A stretch of 64,000 nucleotides of DNA from Pseudarthrobacter oxydans (GCF_034258515.1 NZ_CP139438.1:1426001-1490000), one strand, 5' to 3'. Counted from the stretch's first letter, positions 35,534-46,074 are shown. The notes: generated by a model from the letters alone, not told the origin. Numbers and translations are program-made.

Positions 35534-38053
35534 GTGGACCAGTTCCCCGGACGCCCGTGCGGCCTCGGGCCGGCTGAGCTTGGCGCCCTCCACGTCCACA
35601 TCCGGCAGGATCCGGTCCAGCCAGCGGGGAAGCCACCAGGACTTTTCGCCCAGCAGGTACATCACGGCCGGAACGATGGTCATGCGCACCACGAAGGCGT
35701 CCAGGAGCACGCCGAACGCCATCGCGAAGCCCAGCGGCCGGACCATGGTGAGGTGGCTGAAGATGAAGCCGGCGAACACGCTGACCATGATGATCGCGGC
35801 GGCGGTCACCACGGCGGCCGCGTGGCGGAAGCCCACCCGGACGGCTTCCTTGGCGGTGGAACCGTGCATGTAGGCCTCGCGCATCCCGGAGGCGATGAAC
35901 ACCTGGTAGTCCATGGCCAGGCCGAACAGCACGCCGATCAGGATGATGGGCAGGAAGCTCAGCACGGCGCCGGGGTTGGCGACGTCGAACACGCCGCCCA
36001 GCCAGCCCCACTGGTACACGGCCACCACCGCGCCGAAGGCAGCGGCGAGGGACAGCAGGAAGCCGCCGGTTGCCAGCAGCGGCACCACGATGGAGCGGAA
36101 CACCAGCAGGAGCAGGACCAGGGAAAGTCCGACGACGATTGCCAGGTAGGGCGGCAGGGCGTCGCCGAGCTTCGTGGAGACGTCGATGTTGCCGGCGGTC
36201 TGGCCGGTGAGGCCCATGGCGACGCCATACTCGGACTGGATGTCGTCATTCAGGCCGCGAAGCTCCGAGACGACCCGGACGGTGCTGGCGCTCGCCGGGC
36301 CTTCCTCGGGGATGACCTGGAACACCGCGGTGCGGCGGTCCTCGCTGAGTGCGACGGGCACGGCGGCCACCACGTTGTCCACGGCACGGAGCTTGTCCGC
36401 GACGTCGTACTGCAGTGCCTGCGCCTGGGCCTCGTCCAGGTTTTCCGGGAACTCACCCACGGCCACGATGGGGCCGGTGACGCCTTCGCCGAAGCTCCGC
36501 GCGGTCAGGTCGTAGGCCTGGTAGGCCTCGGAGTCCACCGGCTCCGAGCCGCCGTCGGGCAGTGCAAGCTGCAGCTGGGTGGCCGGGAGCGCGAGGGTGC
36601 CGAGGAGGAGCACCCCGGCCAGGAGCGCCACGATGGGGTGCCGGGTGACCAGGCCGCCCCAGCCGTGCGTGCTGCGTTCGCGGTCCTTGGCCTCATCGGC
36701 TGCTTCATGGCCGGGTTCGGCGTTGTGGGCCTCGGCTTTGGCCCAGGCCCGCCGGGAGATGATGCGGCGCCCGATCAGGGACAGCATGGCCGGGGTGAGG
36801 GTGATGGCCACCAGGACAGCCACTGCCACGGTGCCGGCCGCGGCCAGGCCCATTACGGCGAGGAAGGGCAGCCCGGGAACCACCAGGGCCGCAAGGGCGA
36901 TGATCACGGTCAGCCCGGCGAAGACCACCGCATTGCCGGACGTTCCGGTTGCCCGGGCCACGGATTCCTCCGGATCCATTCCGGCGAGCAGCTGGGTCCG
37001 GTGCCGGTTCACGATGAACAGGGAATAGTCGATGCCGACGGCCAGGCCCAGCATGAGGGCCAGCATGGGTGAAATGGAGCTCATGTCGAACAGGCCGGAC
37101 AGGGCGAACGTGATGCCGACCCCGATGCCGACGCCCACGATCGCCATCAGCAGGGGCAGCCCGGCGGCAACCAGGGTGCCCAGCATGAGGATCAGGACCA
37201 GGGCCGCGACGGCGATGCCAATGACCTCGGCCGCCCCGAAGAGTTCGGAGATGTCCTCGGTGATCTCCTTGCTGGCATACGCGGTCACGCCGGCAGCGGA
37301 AGCTTCATGGGCGATGTCCTGGACCTGCTGGCGGACCTCCGGGCTGAGGCCATTGATGGAGGTGTTGAACTGCACCTGTGCCACTGCCGCGCGCCCGTCC
37401 TCCGACACGAAGCGGATGGCGGACGATGCCTCGGCCTGGCGCTTGCCCAGCTCGAGCTTTGCCTTGCCCGCTTCCAGTTCCCGGGTGCCGGCTTCGAGCC
37501 GGGCCTGCCCTTCGGCAAGGGCTGCCTTTTGCTGGCCGAGCCGGGCTTCGATCAGGGCCGCCGGGGCGCCGGCCGCCGCCAGCTGCTGTTCCGCTGCGGC
37601 GAGCTGCCCCTGCCCGGCTTCAAGCTGGGCGCGGGAGGCGTCCAGCTGTGCCTGGCCTGCGGCAAGCTGCTGCTCGCCGTCGGTGATGGCATGGCCGGCC
37701 TGGTCCACCTGGGCCTGGGTGGCGAAGGGATCCACGGTGCCGCGGACACCCTGCACGGTCTTGAGCTTCTCCAGGGCCTCAGAGACGGCGGCCCGGCTCC
37801 CGGCGGTGAAACCGCCGTCGGGCGCTTCAAAGACGATGGTGGCGGTGCCTCCGGACGCCGAGGGAAGCTCGTCCTTCAGCTTGTCCGCGATCCGCTGCGT
37901 CTCAGTGCCTGGGATCTGGAAGTTGTTGGAAAGTGTGCCGTGGAAGGCTGCGGCGGAACCGCCCACGGCCACCAGGGCGGCAAGCCACAGTGAGATGACC
38001 AGCCAGCGCCGGCGGTAGGAGAATTTGCCCAGGCGGTACAGGAACAGTGCCAT
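35531..38053 (-). CDS. MMPL/RND-family membrane transporter
   Basis: 840 residues with the MMPL plan: a membrane helix near residue 15, a large extracytoplasmic loop (about 40-265), five to six helices with the proton-relay region AVGIDYSLFIVNRHRTQLL, a second loop (about 500-640) and a final helix bundle with the matching FGLAMDYQVFIASGMREAY. The first loop carries an unusual run of LxAGQxQL-type repeats rich in A, Q and L (about 125-220) that should form coiled coil. Probable exporter of lipids or hydrophobic drugs. It lies 18 bp after the TetR gene and is likely controlled by it. Confidence 0.85.
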   Translation of the reverse strand: MALFLYRLGKFSYRRRWLVISLWLAALVAVGGSAAAFHGTLSNNFQIPGTETQRIADKLKDELPSASGGTATIVFEAPDGGFTAGSRAAVSEALEKLKTVQGVRGTVDPFATQAQVDQAGHAITDGEQQLAAGQAQLDASRAQLEAGQGQLAAAEQQLAAAGAPAALIEARLGQQKAALAEGQARLEAGTRELEAGKAKLELGKRQAEASSAIRFVSEDGRAAVAQVQFNTSINGLSPEVRQQVQDIAHEASAAGVTAYASKEITEDISELFGAAEVIGIAVAALVLILMLGTLVAAGLPLLMAIVGVGIGVGITFALSGLFDMSSISPMLALMLGLAVGIDYSLFIVNRHRTQLLAGMDPEESVARATGTSGNAVVFAGLTVIIALAALVVPGLPFLAVMGLAAAGTVAVAVLVAITLTPAMLSLIGRRIISRRAWAKAEAHNAEPGHEAADEAKDRERSTHGWGGLVTRHPIVALLAGVLLLGTLALPATQLQLALPDGGSEPVDSEAYQAYDLTARSFGEGVTGPIVAVGEFPENLDEAQAQALQYDVADKLRAVDNVVAAVPVALSEDRRTAVFQVIPEEGPASASTVRVVSELRGLNDDIQSEYGVAMGLTGQTAGNIDVSTKLGDALPPYLAIVVGLSLVLLLLVFRSIVVPLLATGGFLLSLAAAFGAVVAVYQWGWLGGVFDVANPGAVLSFLPIILIGVLFGLAMDYQVFIASGMREAYMHGSTAKEAVRVGFRHAAAVVTAAAIIMVSVFAGFIFSHLTMVRPLGFAMAFGVLLDAFVVRMTIVPAVMYLLGEKSWWLPRWLDRILPDVDVEGAKLSRPEAARASGELVH

Positions 38054-38071
38054 GCGAGGAAACCGATCTGA

Positions 38072-38776
38072 TCAGGAGGAACGGGTGGCGGAAGAGGATG
38101 GGGCAGGTGCACTGCCTGTGGTGAAGCCTGAGCCGAGCAGTGCCATGGCGTCGATCAGCAGTTGCCGCAGCTCGGCCAGGGATGCCGGCGAGAGGTCCGC
38201 GCCGCGGCGGGCAAACCAGACCTCCATTGCCGCCTTGCCGCAGGAGATGACGGAACCGGCCAGGGCACGGAGGTAGAGCTCGTTTTCGGCGCCCGGAGTG
38301 GCGGCAGCCCGGCTGCGTGCCACGGCGGTGATCTGTTCCCGGCAGTGGTCCCATGCTTCCAGTTCGGAGTGGGACATAAGCGTGCTCTGCTGGGTCAGGG
38401 TGAAGAGTTCCGCCAGCGGGGCCACTGTCATGGGGTCCGCCAGCGCCATCAGGGCCTCCTGCGCCGACTGCAGGATGGGCTCCTCCGCTGGCCGGAGTTT
38501 GAACTGCTGTATCGCGTTATCCAGGAAGCCATGGGTGATGGAAGCCAGGGCGGCGTCGGTGCTGCCGAAGTAGTTGAAGAACGTCCGGCGTGAAATCCCG
38601 GCGGCGTCTGCGATGTCCTCAACCGTGAAGTTGCCGGGGCCCTTGGTTCGCAGGAGGCCCAGTGCGGCGTCGGTAATGGCCTGGCGGGTGGCCGCCTTGT
38701 TCAGCTCGCGGCGCGATGGTGCGGCCGGTGGCGGGACGGAGGTTCCCTCTTGGGCAGACTCTGCAGAAACAGTCAC
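38072..38776 (-). CDS. TetR-family regulator of the MMPL operon
   Basis: 234 residues. The N-terminal HTH is clear: ATRQAITDAALGLLRTKG, NFTVEDIADAAGISRRTFFN and YFGSTDAAL (about residues 30-80); the ligand-binding part is not diagnostic. Starts at GTG 38776, 6 nt after a -10 box TAGTGT (leaderless). An array of alternating GTGCAA-type half-sites overlies the promoter, so autorepression and control of the MMPL gene are expected. Confidence 0.87.
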   Translation of the reverse strand: MTVSAESAQEGTSVPPPAAPSRRELNKAATRQAITDAALGLLRTKGPGNFTVEDIADAAGISRRTFFNYFGSTDAALASITHGFLDNAIQQFKLRPAEEPILQSAQEALMALADPMTVAPLAELFTLTQQSTLMSHSELEAWDHCREQITAVARSRAAATPGAENELYLRALAGSVISCGKAAMEVWFARRGADLSPASLAELRQLLIDAMALLGSGFTTGSAPAPSSSATRSS

Positions 38777-38782
38777 CCGTTT

Positions 38783-38815
38783 ACACTATGTGCAACTTTG
38801 CACTCTGCGCAACTT
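38783..38815 (-). promoter_or_regulatory. Leaderless promoter and operator of the TetR gene
   Basis: The -10 box TAGTGT (38788-38783) is 6 nt from the GTG. Directly upstream, GTGCAA-CT-TTGCAC (38790-38803) is a perfect inverted repeat, and TTGCAC-TCT-GCGCAA continues it to 38815, giving three alternating half-sites across the spacer and -35 area. Confidence 0.65.
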
Positions 38816-38940
38816 ACTTTCACAGGAGAATGAAAGGTTCCGAACAGGCCCCGCATGACTTGCTGCCCAATTCTGGAAGTGTCCCGAAAAGGACCAATCA
38901 TTAGCAGCCGTCACCCGACGGCGGATCCAGGAGACACGTA

Positions 38941-39504
38941 ATGTCACGCACAAAGAAGATGACCCTTGGCCTGTCAGCTACGGCGCTGGCCCTTGGTGCC
39001 GGTATCGGAGTTGCCGGCATGGCCTCCGCCACCACCACACCCGCTCCCACGCCCAGTGCCAGCTCCAGCGCGTCCCCGGACGGGAGCGCCGGCACCGCTC
39101 CCGGCGGAGGCATGGGCAAGCACGGCCGGGGCGGCGAACGGGGCGTAGCCCAGGCAGCCGCGCTCGCCGGGAAGCTGGGTGTCGACGAAGCCAAGGTGGC
39201 CGAAGCGCTCCAGGCCTTCCGCGAAGCCAATAAGCCTGCCACGCCGCCTGCGGAGGGGGAGAGGCCGGACCCCGCCGCCCGCGATGCCGCGCTGGCCAAG
39301 TCGCTTGCCGAATCGCTGGGCATCGAGGAGTCCAAGGTCACTGCTGCTCTGGAGGAGCTCCGCACGGAGAGGCAGTCCGCGCAGGCTGCGGCCCTCAAGA
39401 CGCGGCTGGACCAGGCCGTCACGGACGGAAAGCTGACGCAGGCCGAGGCCGACGCTGTCACCAAGGCGGTGGAAAACGGCATAATCGGCGGCGGCGGTCA
39501 CTGA
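38941..39504 (+). CDS. Secreted helical-repeat protein, unknown function
   Basis: 187 residues. Signal peptide MSRTKKMTLGLSATALALG... with probable cleavage after an Ala-X-Ala near residue 30. Then a Pro/Thr/Ser linker, a Gly-rich segment, and two related helical units: LGVDEAKVAEALQAFRE and LGIEESKVTAALEELRTE, followed by a third, weaker unit LDQAVTDGKLTQAEADAVTK. These resemble repeats in many actinobacterial secreted proteins of unknown role. CAGGAG lies about 7 nt before the ATG. Confidence 0.75.
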   Translation: MSRTKKMTLGLSATALALGAGIGVAGMASATTTPAPTPSASSSASPDGSAGTAPGGGMGKHGRGGERGVAQAAALAGKLGVDEAKVAEALQAFREANKPATPPAEGERPDPAARDAALAKSLAESLGIEESKVTAALEELRTERQSAQAAALKTRLDQAVTDGKLTQAEADAVTKAVENGIIGGGGH

Positions 39505-39538
39505 CGCGGCCATGACGCCAAGTGGGCCGGCCGCCTAA

Positions 39539-39583
39539 CGCAGTAGAAGTTCCCGGGAAGACTTCCCGGGAACTTCTACTGCG
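39539..39583. terminator. Perfect 22-bp inverted repeat, bidirectional terminator
   Basis: Left arm 39539-39560 and right arm 39562-39583 are exact reverse complements with one nt between. It lies between the convergent secreted-protein and symporter genes, 35 bp and 27 bp from their stops. Confidence 0.85.
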
Positions 39584-39609
39584 TTGTTGCAGGGGGTGAG
39601 CAGAGGCCC

Positions 39610-41055
39610 TTAGGCCTTCGCGTCCGCCAGTTCACGCGAGGCGGTGTCCGTGGAGGCTCCGTCGGACGGGGCATCGGTATCAGCGCCGGCAACAGAATCG
39701 TCCACGAAGGGCGTGCCGTTGCGGGGAGCGTTGTACAGCTGCTCGTCGAGGATGCCCTGGCGCTTGGCCACGATGGTGGGGACGAGTGCCTGCCCGGCCA
39801 CGTTCACTGCGGTTCGGCCCATGTCCAGGATGGGATCGATGGCCAGGAGGAGTCCGACGCCGGCCAGCGGCAGTCCCAGCGTTGACAGCGTCAGCGTGAG
39901 CATCACCACGGCTCCGGTGGTTCCCGCGGTGGCAGCGGAACCGAGGACGGACACCAGGGCGATCAGCAGGTACTGGGTGAAGTCCAGCTGGATGCCGAAG
40001 AACTGGGCCACGAAGATCGCGGAGATGGCGGGGTAGATGGCGGCGCAGCCGTCCATCTTGGTGGTGGCGCCCAGCGGAACGGCGAAGGAGGCGTAGGCGC
40101 GGGGGACGCCCAGGCTTCGCTCGGTGACGCGCTGGGTCAGGGGCAGGGTTCCCACGGAGGAGCGGGAGACGAAGGCCAGCTGGACGGCAGGCCACACGCC
40201 CGAGAAGTACTGCTTGACGGAGAGGCCGTGGGTGCGGACAAGGATGGGATAGACCGCGAAGAGCACCAGGGCAAGGCCCGCGTAGATGGCGAAGGTGAAC
40301 TTGCCGAGGGCCCCGATGGTGTCCCAGCCGTAGACAGCCACCGCGTTGCCGATCAGGCCCACGGTGCCCAGGGGCGCGATGCGGATGATCCACCAGAGCA
40401 CCTTTTGGATGACAGCCAGTGCGGAGGCGTTCAGGTTCAGGAACGGTTCGGCAGCCTTGCCCACCTTCAGCGCGGCAACGCCGACGGCGATGGCAATCAC
40501 CAGGATCTGGAGCACGTTGAAGCTGACCGAGGTGGTGACGGCGCCTGACTCGGCAACGGTGGAGCTGGCGCCCAGTCCCAGGAAGTTCTTGGGGAACAGG
40601 CCGACCAGGAAGGCCCACCAGTCACCGGACTTGCCGGAGTACTTGGCTTCCTGGGTGATGCCCGTGTTGGCGCCGGGCTGCAGGAGAACGCCCAGCCCGA
40701 TGCCGATCAGTACGGCGATCAGCGACGTGATGGCGAACCACAGCAGGGTGTTCCAGGCCAGCTTCGCGGCGTTGGACACCTGGCGAAGGTTGGAAATGGA
40801 GCTGACCACAGCGGTGAAGATCAGGGGTACGACGGCGGTCTGCAACAGGGACACATAGCTGGAGCCGATGGTCTGCAGCGTGGCGCCGAGGCCGTTCGGG
40901 GCTGCCTTGGTGCTGCCGGTGTACTTGGCCAGCAGGCCGAGGCCCAGCCCCACGATGAGGGCGGCGATGATCTGGACGCCGAACGAGCCGGCCCACTTGG
41001 GCAGCTGGAAGCCGGTCTTCCCGGCAGGGGAGGGGGTGCTTGTCTGAGTGCTCAC
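39610..41055 (-). CDS. Dicarboxylate/amino acid:cation symporter (DAACS)
   Basis: 481 residues of the GltP/DctA family (SLC1-like fold). Diagnostic motifs: RSSVGTLPLTQRVTE (hairpin 1, serine-rich region), PLGATTKMDGCAAIY (the NMDG-type motif, here KMDG) and LPLAGVGLLLAIDPILDMGRT with AVNVAGQ near the C-terminus. Imports glutamate/aspartate or C4-dicarboxylates with Na+ or H+; the substrate is not resolved. GTG start with the -10 box TAGCGT 6 nt upstream (leaderless). The C-terminal tail is long, acidic and Ser/Asp-rich. Confidence 0.88.
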   Translation of the reverse strand: MSTQTSTPSPAGKTGFQLPKWAGSFGVQIIAALIVGLGLGLLAKYTGSTKAAPNGLGATLQTIGSSYVSLLQTAVVPLIFTAVVSSISNLRQVSNAAKLAWNTLLWFAITSLIAVLIGIGLGVLLQPGANTGITQEAKYSGKSGDWWAFLVGLFPKNFLGLGASSTVAESGAVTTSVSFNVLQILVIAIAVGVAALKVGKAAEPFLNLNASALAVIQKVLWWIIRIAPLGTVGLIGNAVAVYGWDTIGALGKFTFAIYAGLALVLFAVYPILVRTHGLSVKQYFSGVWPAVQLAFVSRSSVGTLPLTQRVTERSLGVPRAYASFAVPLGATTKMDGCAAIYPAISAIFVAQFFGIQLDFTQYLLIALVSVLGSAATAGTTGAVVMLTLTLSTLGLPLAGVGLLLAIDPILDMGRTAVNVAGQALVPTIVAKRQGILDEQLYNAPRNGTPFVDDSVAGADTDAPSDGASTDTASRELADAKA

Positions 41056-41061
41056 CCGAAC

Positions 41062-41067
41062 ACGCTA
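41062..41067 (-). promoter_or_regulatory. -10 box of a leaderless promoter (symporter)
   Basis: TAGCGT on the minus strand, 6 nt (GTTCGG) before the GTG at 41055. Confidence 0.6.
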
Positions 41068-41237
41068 GAGCCACCCCGAATACCACGGCGAACGAACATT
41101 GAGAAATATTACGCGGCCCAAGATTCTGCCGGAGCCGATATTCCCCGAGAAATCAAGGGTGTTCGGCGGCTATATTACCTATTCCCGGTGCCGGTGTGGT
41201 TAATGTCTCTCCGTTGCAGGGGCAAAAGGCCCGACGT

Positions 41238-41298
41238 GGGTGCCTTCCGGCAGCTTGCGTCAAAGCGACGAAGGAGCAGCAAGCAGAGGAAGGCACCC
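41238..41298. repeat. Long stem-loop between DUF885 and symporter genes
   Basis: Outer arms GGGTGCCTTCC (41238-41248) and GGAAGGCACCC (41288-41298) are perfect; inner arms GCTTGC (41253-41258) and GCAAGC (41279-41284) extend the stem around a 20-nt apical loop. A small GGGC-AAAAG-GCCC hairpin lies beside it (41220-41232). It begins 31 bp after the DUF885 stop; it may be a terminator or a structured RNA. The rest of the 273-bp gap shows only the symporter promoter. Confidence 0.6.
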
Positions 41299-41328
41299 TC
41301 GGCGGCCCGGGCGACTGCGGAGCCAGAG

Positions 41329-43014
41329 CTAGGAAAGCAGCGCACGCCTCAGGGTGTCCAGTCCTACGGAGCCGATGTTCAAAGCCCTTGTGTGGAACTC
41401 TTTGAGGTCGAAACCGGGGCGGGCTTCGAGTTCGGCGCGGATCTGCTCCCACAGGCGCTGGCCAACTTTGTAGGAGGGCGCCTGGCCGGGCCAGCCCAGG
41501 TAGCGGGTGAACTCGAAATTCAGCTGGCCTTCACTGATGGGCAGGTTCGCCTTCAGGAATTCATATCCCTTGTCCGGGGTCCAGGTGCCGGAGCCCCAGC
41601 GTTCCGGCATCTCCAGTTCAAGGTGGACGCCGATGTCGAACACCACGCGGGCGGCGCGCATCCGCTGCATGTCCAGCATGCCCATGTGGTCGCCCGGGTC
41701 GCTCAAGTAGCCAAGTTCCTGCATCAGCTTCTCGGCGTACAGCGCCCAGCCTTCGCCGTGGCCCGAAGTCCAGCACACGTTGCGCCGCCACTTGTTCAGC
41801 AACTCGCGGCGGTAGGTGGCGGTGGCCACCTGGAGGTGGTGGCCCGGGACGCCCTCGTGGTAGACCGTGGTGGTTTCGGCCCAGGTAGTGAACGTGTCCT
41901 CACCGGCGGGGACTGACCACCACATGCGGCCCGGCCGGCTGAAGTCGTCGGACGGGCCGGTGTAGTAGATGCCGCCCTCGTCGGTGGGGGCAATGAGGCA
42001 TTCCAGCTTCTTCATGACGTCGGGGATGTCGAAGTGGACGCCGGCAAGCTCGGCCACGGCTTTGTCGGAGAGTTCCTGCATCCACCGCCGCAGCGCGTCC
42101 TTGCCCTTCAGCTGGCGGGCGGGATCGTTGTCCAGGATCTCCTTGGCCTCGGCGATCGTGGCGCCGTCCTTGATGGTGTGGGCCACCTGTTCCTGCTCGG
42201 CGATGAGCCGGTCCAGTTCCTCCACGCCCCACGCGTAGGTCTCTTCGAGGTCCACGGCGGCGCCGAGGAAGGACCGGGAGGCGAGGGCGTAACGGGCCCG
42301 GCCCACGGCATCCTTTTCGGGCGCTGCGGGCAGCAGCTCTGCGCGGAGGAAGTCCGCCAGCCCGGCGTAGGCTGCCCTGGCGGCGGCAGCACCGGCGTCG
42401 AGCTCTTCCCGGATGGCTGCGGGCAGCGGCCCGGCGGCAGTGGCTGCCCCCGCCGCCAGCTTCGCGAAGAAGCCATCCTCCGCGGCGTACTTCGTCACCT
42501 GCTCAATGACGATCTTCACCTGGCGGGCGGAGGCCACCCGGCCGGCGTCCTTCGCCTGCCGCAGGGATTCTGTATACCCGGCGATGGCGCCGGGTACGTT
42601 GGACGCGCGGCCGGCAATATGCCGCCAGTCCTGTTCGGTCTCCGTGGGCATAAGGTCGAAGATCGCCCGGATGTCCTGGGCGGGGGAGGCAATGTTGTTC
42701 AGGTCGGCGTAATCCCATCCCGAGGCGTGGATCAGCAGCTGCAGGCCCAGCCGCTCCCGCATGGCGTCCAGGGTGACCGCGTCAACGTCGTCCTCCGGCT
42801 CGAGGCCTTCGAGGTCAACCAGGGCCTTCCGGGCGGCCTCCGCGAATTCGGCGATGCCTGCGGGGGAGAAGTCCTGGTATTCGGTTTCGTGTCCGGCAAG
42901 GCCAAGGGTGGTGGCGAAGGACGGATTGAGCCTGATGAGCGTCTCGGTGTAGTCATCTGCGACGGCGTCAATCCGGGTGTGCGGGCGGGCGGCAGGAGAA
43001 GTGTCTGTAGTCAC
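41329..43014 (-). CDS. DUF885 family protein (putative metallopeptidase-like)
   Basis: 561 residues, full length for DUF885. The HExxH-like element is visible as VYHEGVPGHHLQVA, followed by the conserved WTSGHGEGWALYAEKLMQE, which carries the downstream glutamate; these features suggest a zinc-peptidase-like fold, but the activity is not established. Starts at GTG 43014 with the -10 box TAGTCT 6 nt upstream (leaderless). It is downstream of the carboxylase genes but has its own promoter. Confidence 0.85.
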   Translation of the reverse strand: MTTDTSPAARPHTRIDAVADDYTETLIRLNPSFATTLGLAGHETEYQDFSPAGIAEFAEAARKALVDLEGLEPEDDVDAVTLDAMRERLGLQLLIHASGWDYADLNNIASPAQDIRAIFDLMPTETEQDWRHIAGRASNVPGAIAGYTESLRQAKDAGRVASARQVKIVIEQVTKYAAEDGFFAKLAAGAATAAGPLPAAIREELDAGAAAARAAYAGLADFLRAELLPAAPEKDAVGRARYALASRSFLGAAVDLEETYAWGVEELDRLIAEQEQVAHTIKDGATIAEAKEILDNDPARQLKGKDALRRWMQELSDKAVAELAGVHFDIPDVMKKLECLIAPTDEGGIYYTGPSDDFSRPGRMWWSVPAGEDTFTTWAETTTVYHEGVPGHHLQVATATYRRELLNKWRRNVCWTSGHGEGWALYAEKLMQELGYLSDPGDHMGMLDMQRMRAARVVFDIGVHLELEMPERWGSGTWTPDKGYEFLKANLPISEGQLNFEFTRYLGWPGQAPSYKVGQRLWEQIRAELEARPGFDLKEFHTRALNIGSVGLDTLRRALLS

Positions 43015-43020
43015 ACTCCG

Positions 43021-43026
43021 AGACTA
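43021..43026 (-). promoter_or_regulatory. -10 box of a leaderless promoter (DUF885)
   Basis: TAGTCT on the minus strand, 6 nt (CGGAGT) before the GTG at 43014. Confidence 0.6.
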
Positions 43027-43054
43027 GCGCCCGGAATCCGGGAAGGCCTGCCTT

Positions 43055-43296
43055 TCAGCCGCGGCTCCGCTTCCACGCTCCGGGGCCGGGGGTGGGCTCC
43101 AGCCTCAGCTGCTGGCGGCGGACCCAGTGCCGCACCGGCGGCTTCTCCGTCTCCGCCTGTTCTGCACCGCCCAGGGAAAGTACGACGGCGGTCAGCGCCG
43201 CCAGTTCCTCGGCGGTGGGCTGCCCCTTGACGATGGACAGCAGGGGTTCAGCGGGTGCCTCGGTTTCGGCAGCCTTGGCCACCGGCTTCTCCGCGT

Positions 43297-43300
<4 letters not shown>
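43055..43300 (-). CDS. Acyl-CoA carboxylase epsilon subunit
   Basis: 81 residues. Matches the actinobacterial AccE family: [20 protein letters not shown] followed by an acidic linker and a C-terminal [15 protein letters not shown]. Epsilon subunits stabilise the alpha-beta complex. It begins with GTG, overlapping the beta-subunit stop by 4 nt (GTGA), so translation is coupled. Confidence 0.88.
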
Positions 43301-44880
<1,580 letters not shown>

Positions 44881-45017
44881 CAAGTATCTCCGGCTCTGTA
44901 GCAGATTGATTCTGTGGTGCTGTGAATGCTGGCGGGCTGTGGCACTGAGGTTTAAGTAGCTTCCACACAACAGGCGAACCCTGCTGGCAAGTCTAGTGAC
45001 GCTTCCGGCGGCTGCGG

Positions 45018-45034
45018 CTGTAGGGAACCTACAA
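45018..45034 (-). promoter_or_regulatory. Carboxylase operator, beta-subunit copy
   Basis: Minus strand TTGTAG-N5-CTACAG, next to the -35 position of the beta-subunit promoter (-10 TAGACT at 44995-44990). It differs from the alpha-subunit copy at only two of 17 bases. Confidence 0.7.
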
Positions 45035-45065
45035 TTTTCTGCGCCGTCATCAGCAGTAGCGCAAT

Positions 45066-45097
45066 GTTACTTGCCGGTAACTTAGTTGGGTTACAGT
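45066..45097 (+). promoter_or_regulatory. Operator and leaderless promoter of the SDR gene
   Basis: GTTAC-N6-GTAAC (45066-45081) is an inverted repeat that covers a likely -35 TTGCCG; the -10 box TACAGT (45092-45097) is 6 nt before the ATG at 45104. The core matches the palindrome at 10775-10788. Confidence 0.55.
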
Positions 45098-45103
45098 GGT
45101 GCC

Positions 45104-45991
45104 ATGACTTCGAGCAATGACGCTTCGCGTGCCCTCGGCGGACCCTACCAGGCTGCCGGTTCACTCAAGGGGAGGACCATCCTCATCTCCGGCGGGAGCA
45201 GGGGTATCGGCCTGGCAATCGCCCTGCGCGCGGCGCAGGACGGCGCCAATATCGTGCTGATGGCCAAGACGGGGGAGCCGCACCCAAAACTGGCCGGGAC
45301 TGTCCACACAGCTGCCCTGGAACTGGTGGAGGCGGGCGGACAGGCGCTTCCCCTGGTGGGTGACGTCCGGAATGACGACGACGTCGCGGGCGCCGTGGCG
45401 GCAGCAGTGGAACGGTTCGGGGGCATCGACGCCGTCATCAACAATGCTTCCGCCATCGACCGTTCCCGGACCGATGACGTGGACATGAAAAAGTATGACC
45501 TCATGCAGGACATCAATGTCCGCGGGACGTTCCTGATGTCCAAGCTGGCACTCCCGGCGCTCCGGGCCTCCGACCAGGGCCACATCCTTACGCTCTCCCC
45601 GCCACTGAACCTCGATCCCCGCTGGGCGGGAAAGCACCTTGCCTACACCATGGCAAAGTACGGGATGAGCCTTACAACCCTCGGCCTTGCAGAGGAGCTG
45701 AAGGCTGACGGAATCCGGGTTAATTCGCTCTGGCCGCGCACCCTCATTGATACCGCTGCCATCAGGAACATGCCGCACGGGGAAAGGATCGTCCAGGCCG
45801 CCAGGGGCGCGGAGATCATGGCGGACGCAGCCCATGCCGTGCTTACGGGCTCCAACCTCACGGACGGCGGCCGGCCAAGCGGCAACTTCTACACGGATGA
45901 GGAAGTGCTCGCGGCAGCCGGGGTCACCGACTTCCGGTCGTACAGCCTTGGCGCTCCCGAAGACCAGTTGGTGCCGGACATTTTCCTCTAG
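45104..45991 (+). CDS. SDR family oxidoreductase (HSDL2-like)
   Basis: 295 residues. Classical SDR: cofactor motif SGGSRGIGLAIALRAAQDG near residue 27, NNASA in the middle, and the catalytic YTMAKYGMS. The sequence LNLDPRWAGKHLAYTMAKYG resembles the hydroxysteroid-dehydrogenase-like 2 group, often linked to fatty-acid metabolism. The substrate is unknown. The mRNA is probably leaderless. It is divergent from the acyl-CoA carboxylase beta gene, and each has its own operator. Confidence 0.87.
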   Translation: MTSSNDASRALGGPYQAAGSLKGRTILISGGSRGIGLAIALRAAQDGANIVLMAKTGEPHPKLAGTVHTAALELVEAGGQALPLVGDVRNDDDVAGAVAAAVERFGGIDAVINNASAIDRSRTDDVDMKKYDLMQDINVRGTFLMSKLALPALRASDQGHILTLSPPLNLDPRWAGKHLAYTMAKYGMSLTTLGLAEELKADGIRVNSLWPRTLIDTAAIRNMPHGERIVQAARGAEIMADAAHAVLTGSNLTDGGRPSGNFYTDEEVLAAAGVTDFRSYSLGAPEDQLVPDIFL

Positions 45992-46074
45992 CCTCCGCTT
46001 CCCCTGGCCTCCGCCGTCGTCCTTCCGGTTCCCGCGGGCCGGCACGCCGGGCTGCCAGGACTAAGCAGGGTCGG

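Noticed and set aside
41056..41238. Possible glycine riboswitch upstream of the symporter (minus strand shows GGAGAGAC and later CGCCGAA; plus strand shows GGGGCAAAAGG and CGACGAAGGAGCA)
   Set aside because: The elements are in the wrong order or lack the conserved 3' half, and the symporter appears to have a leaderless promoter downstream of them.
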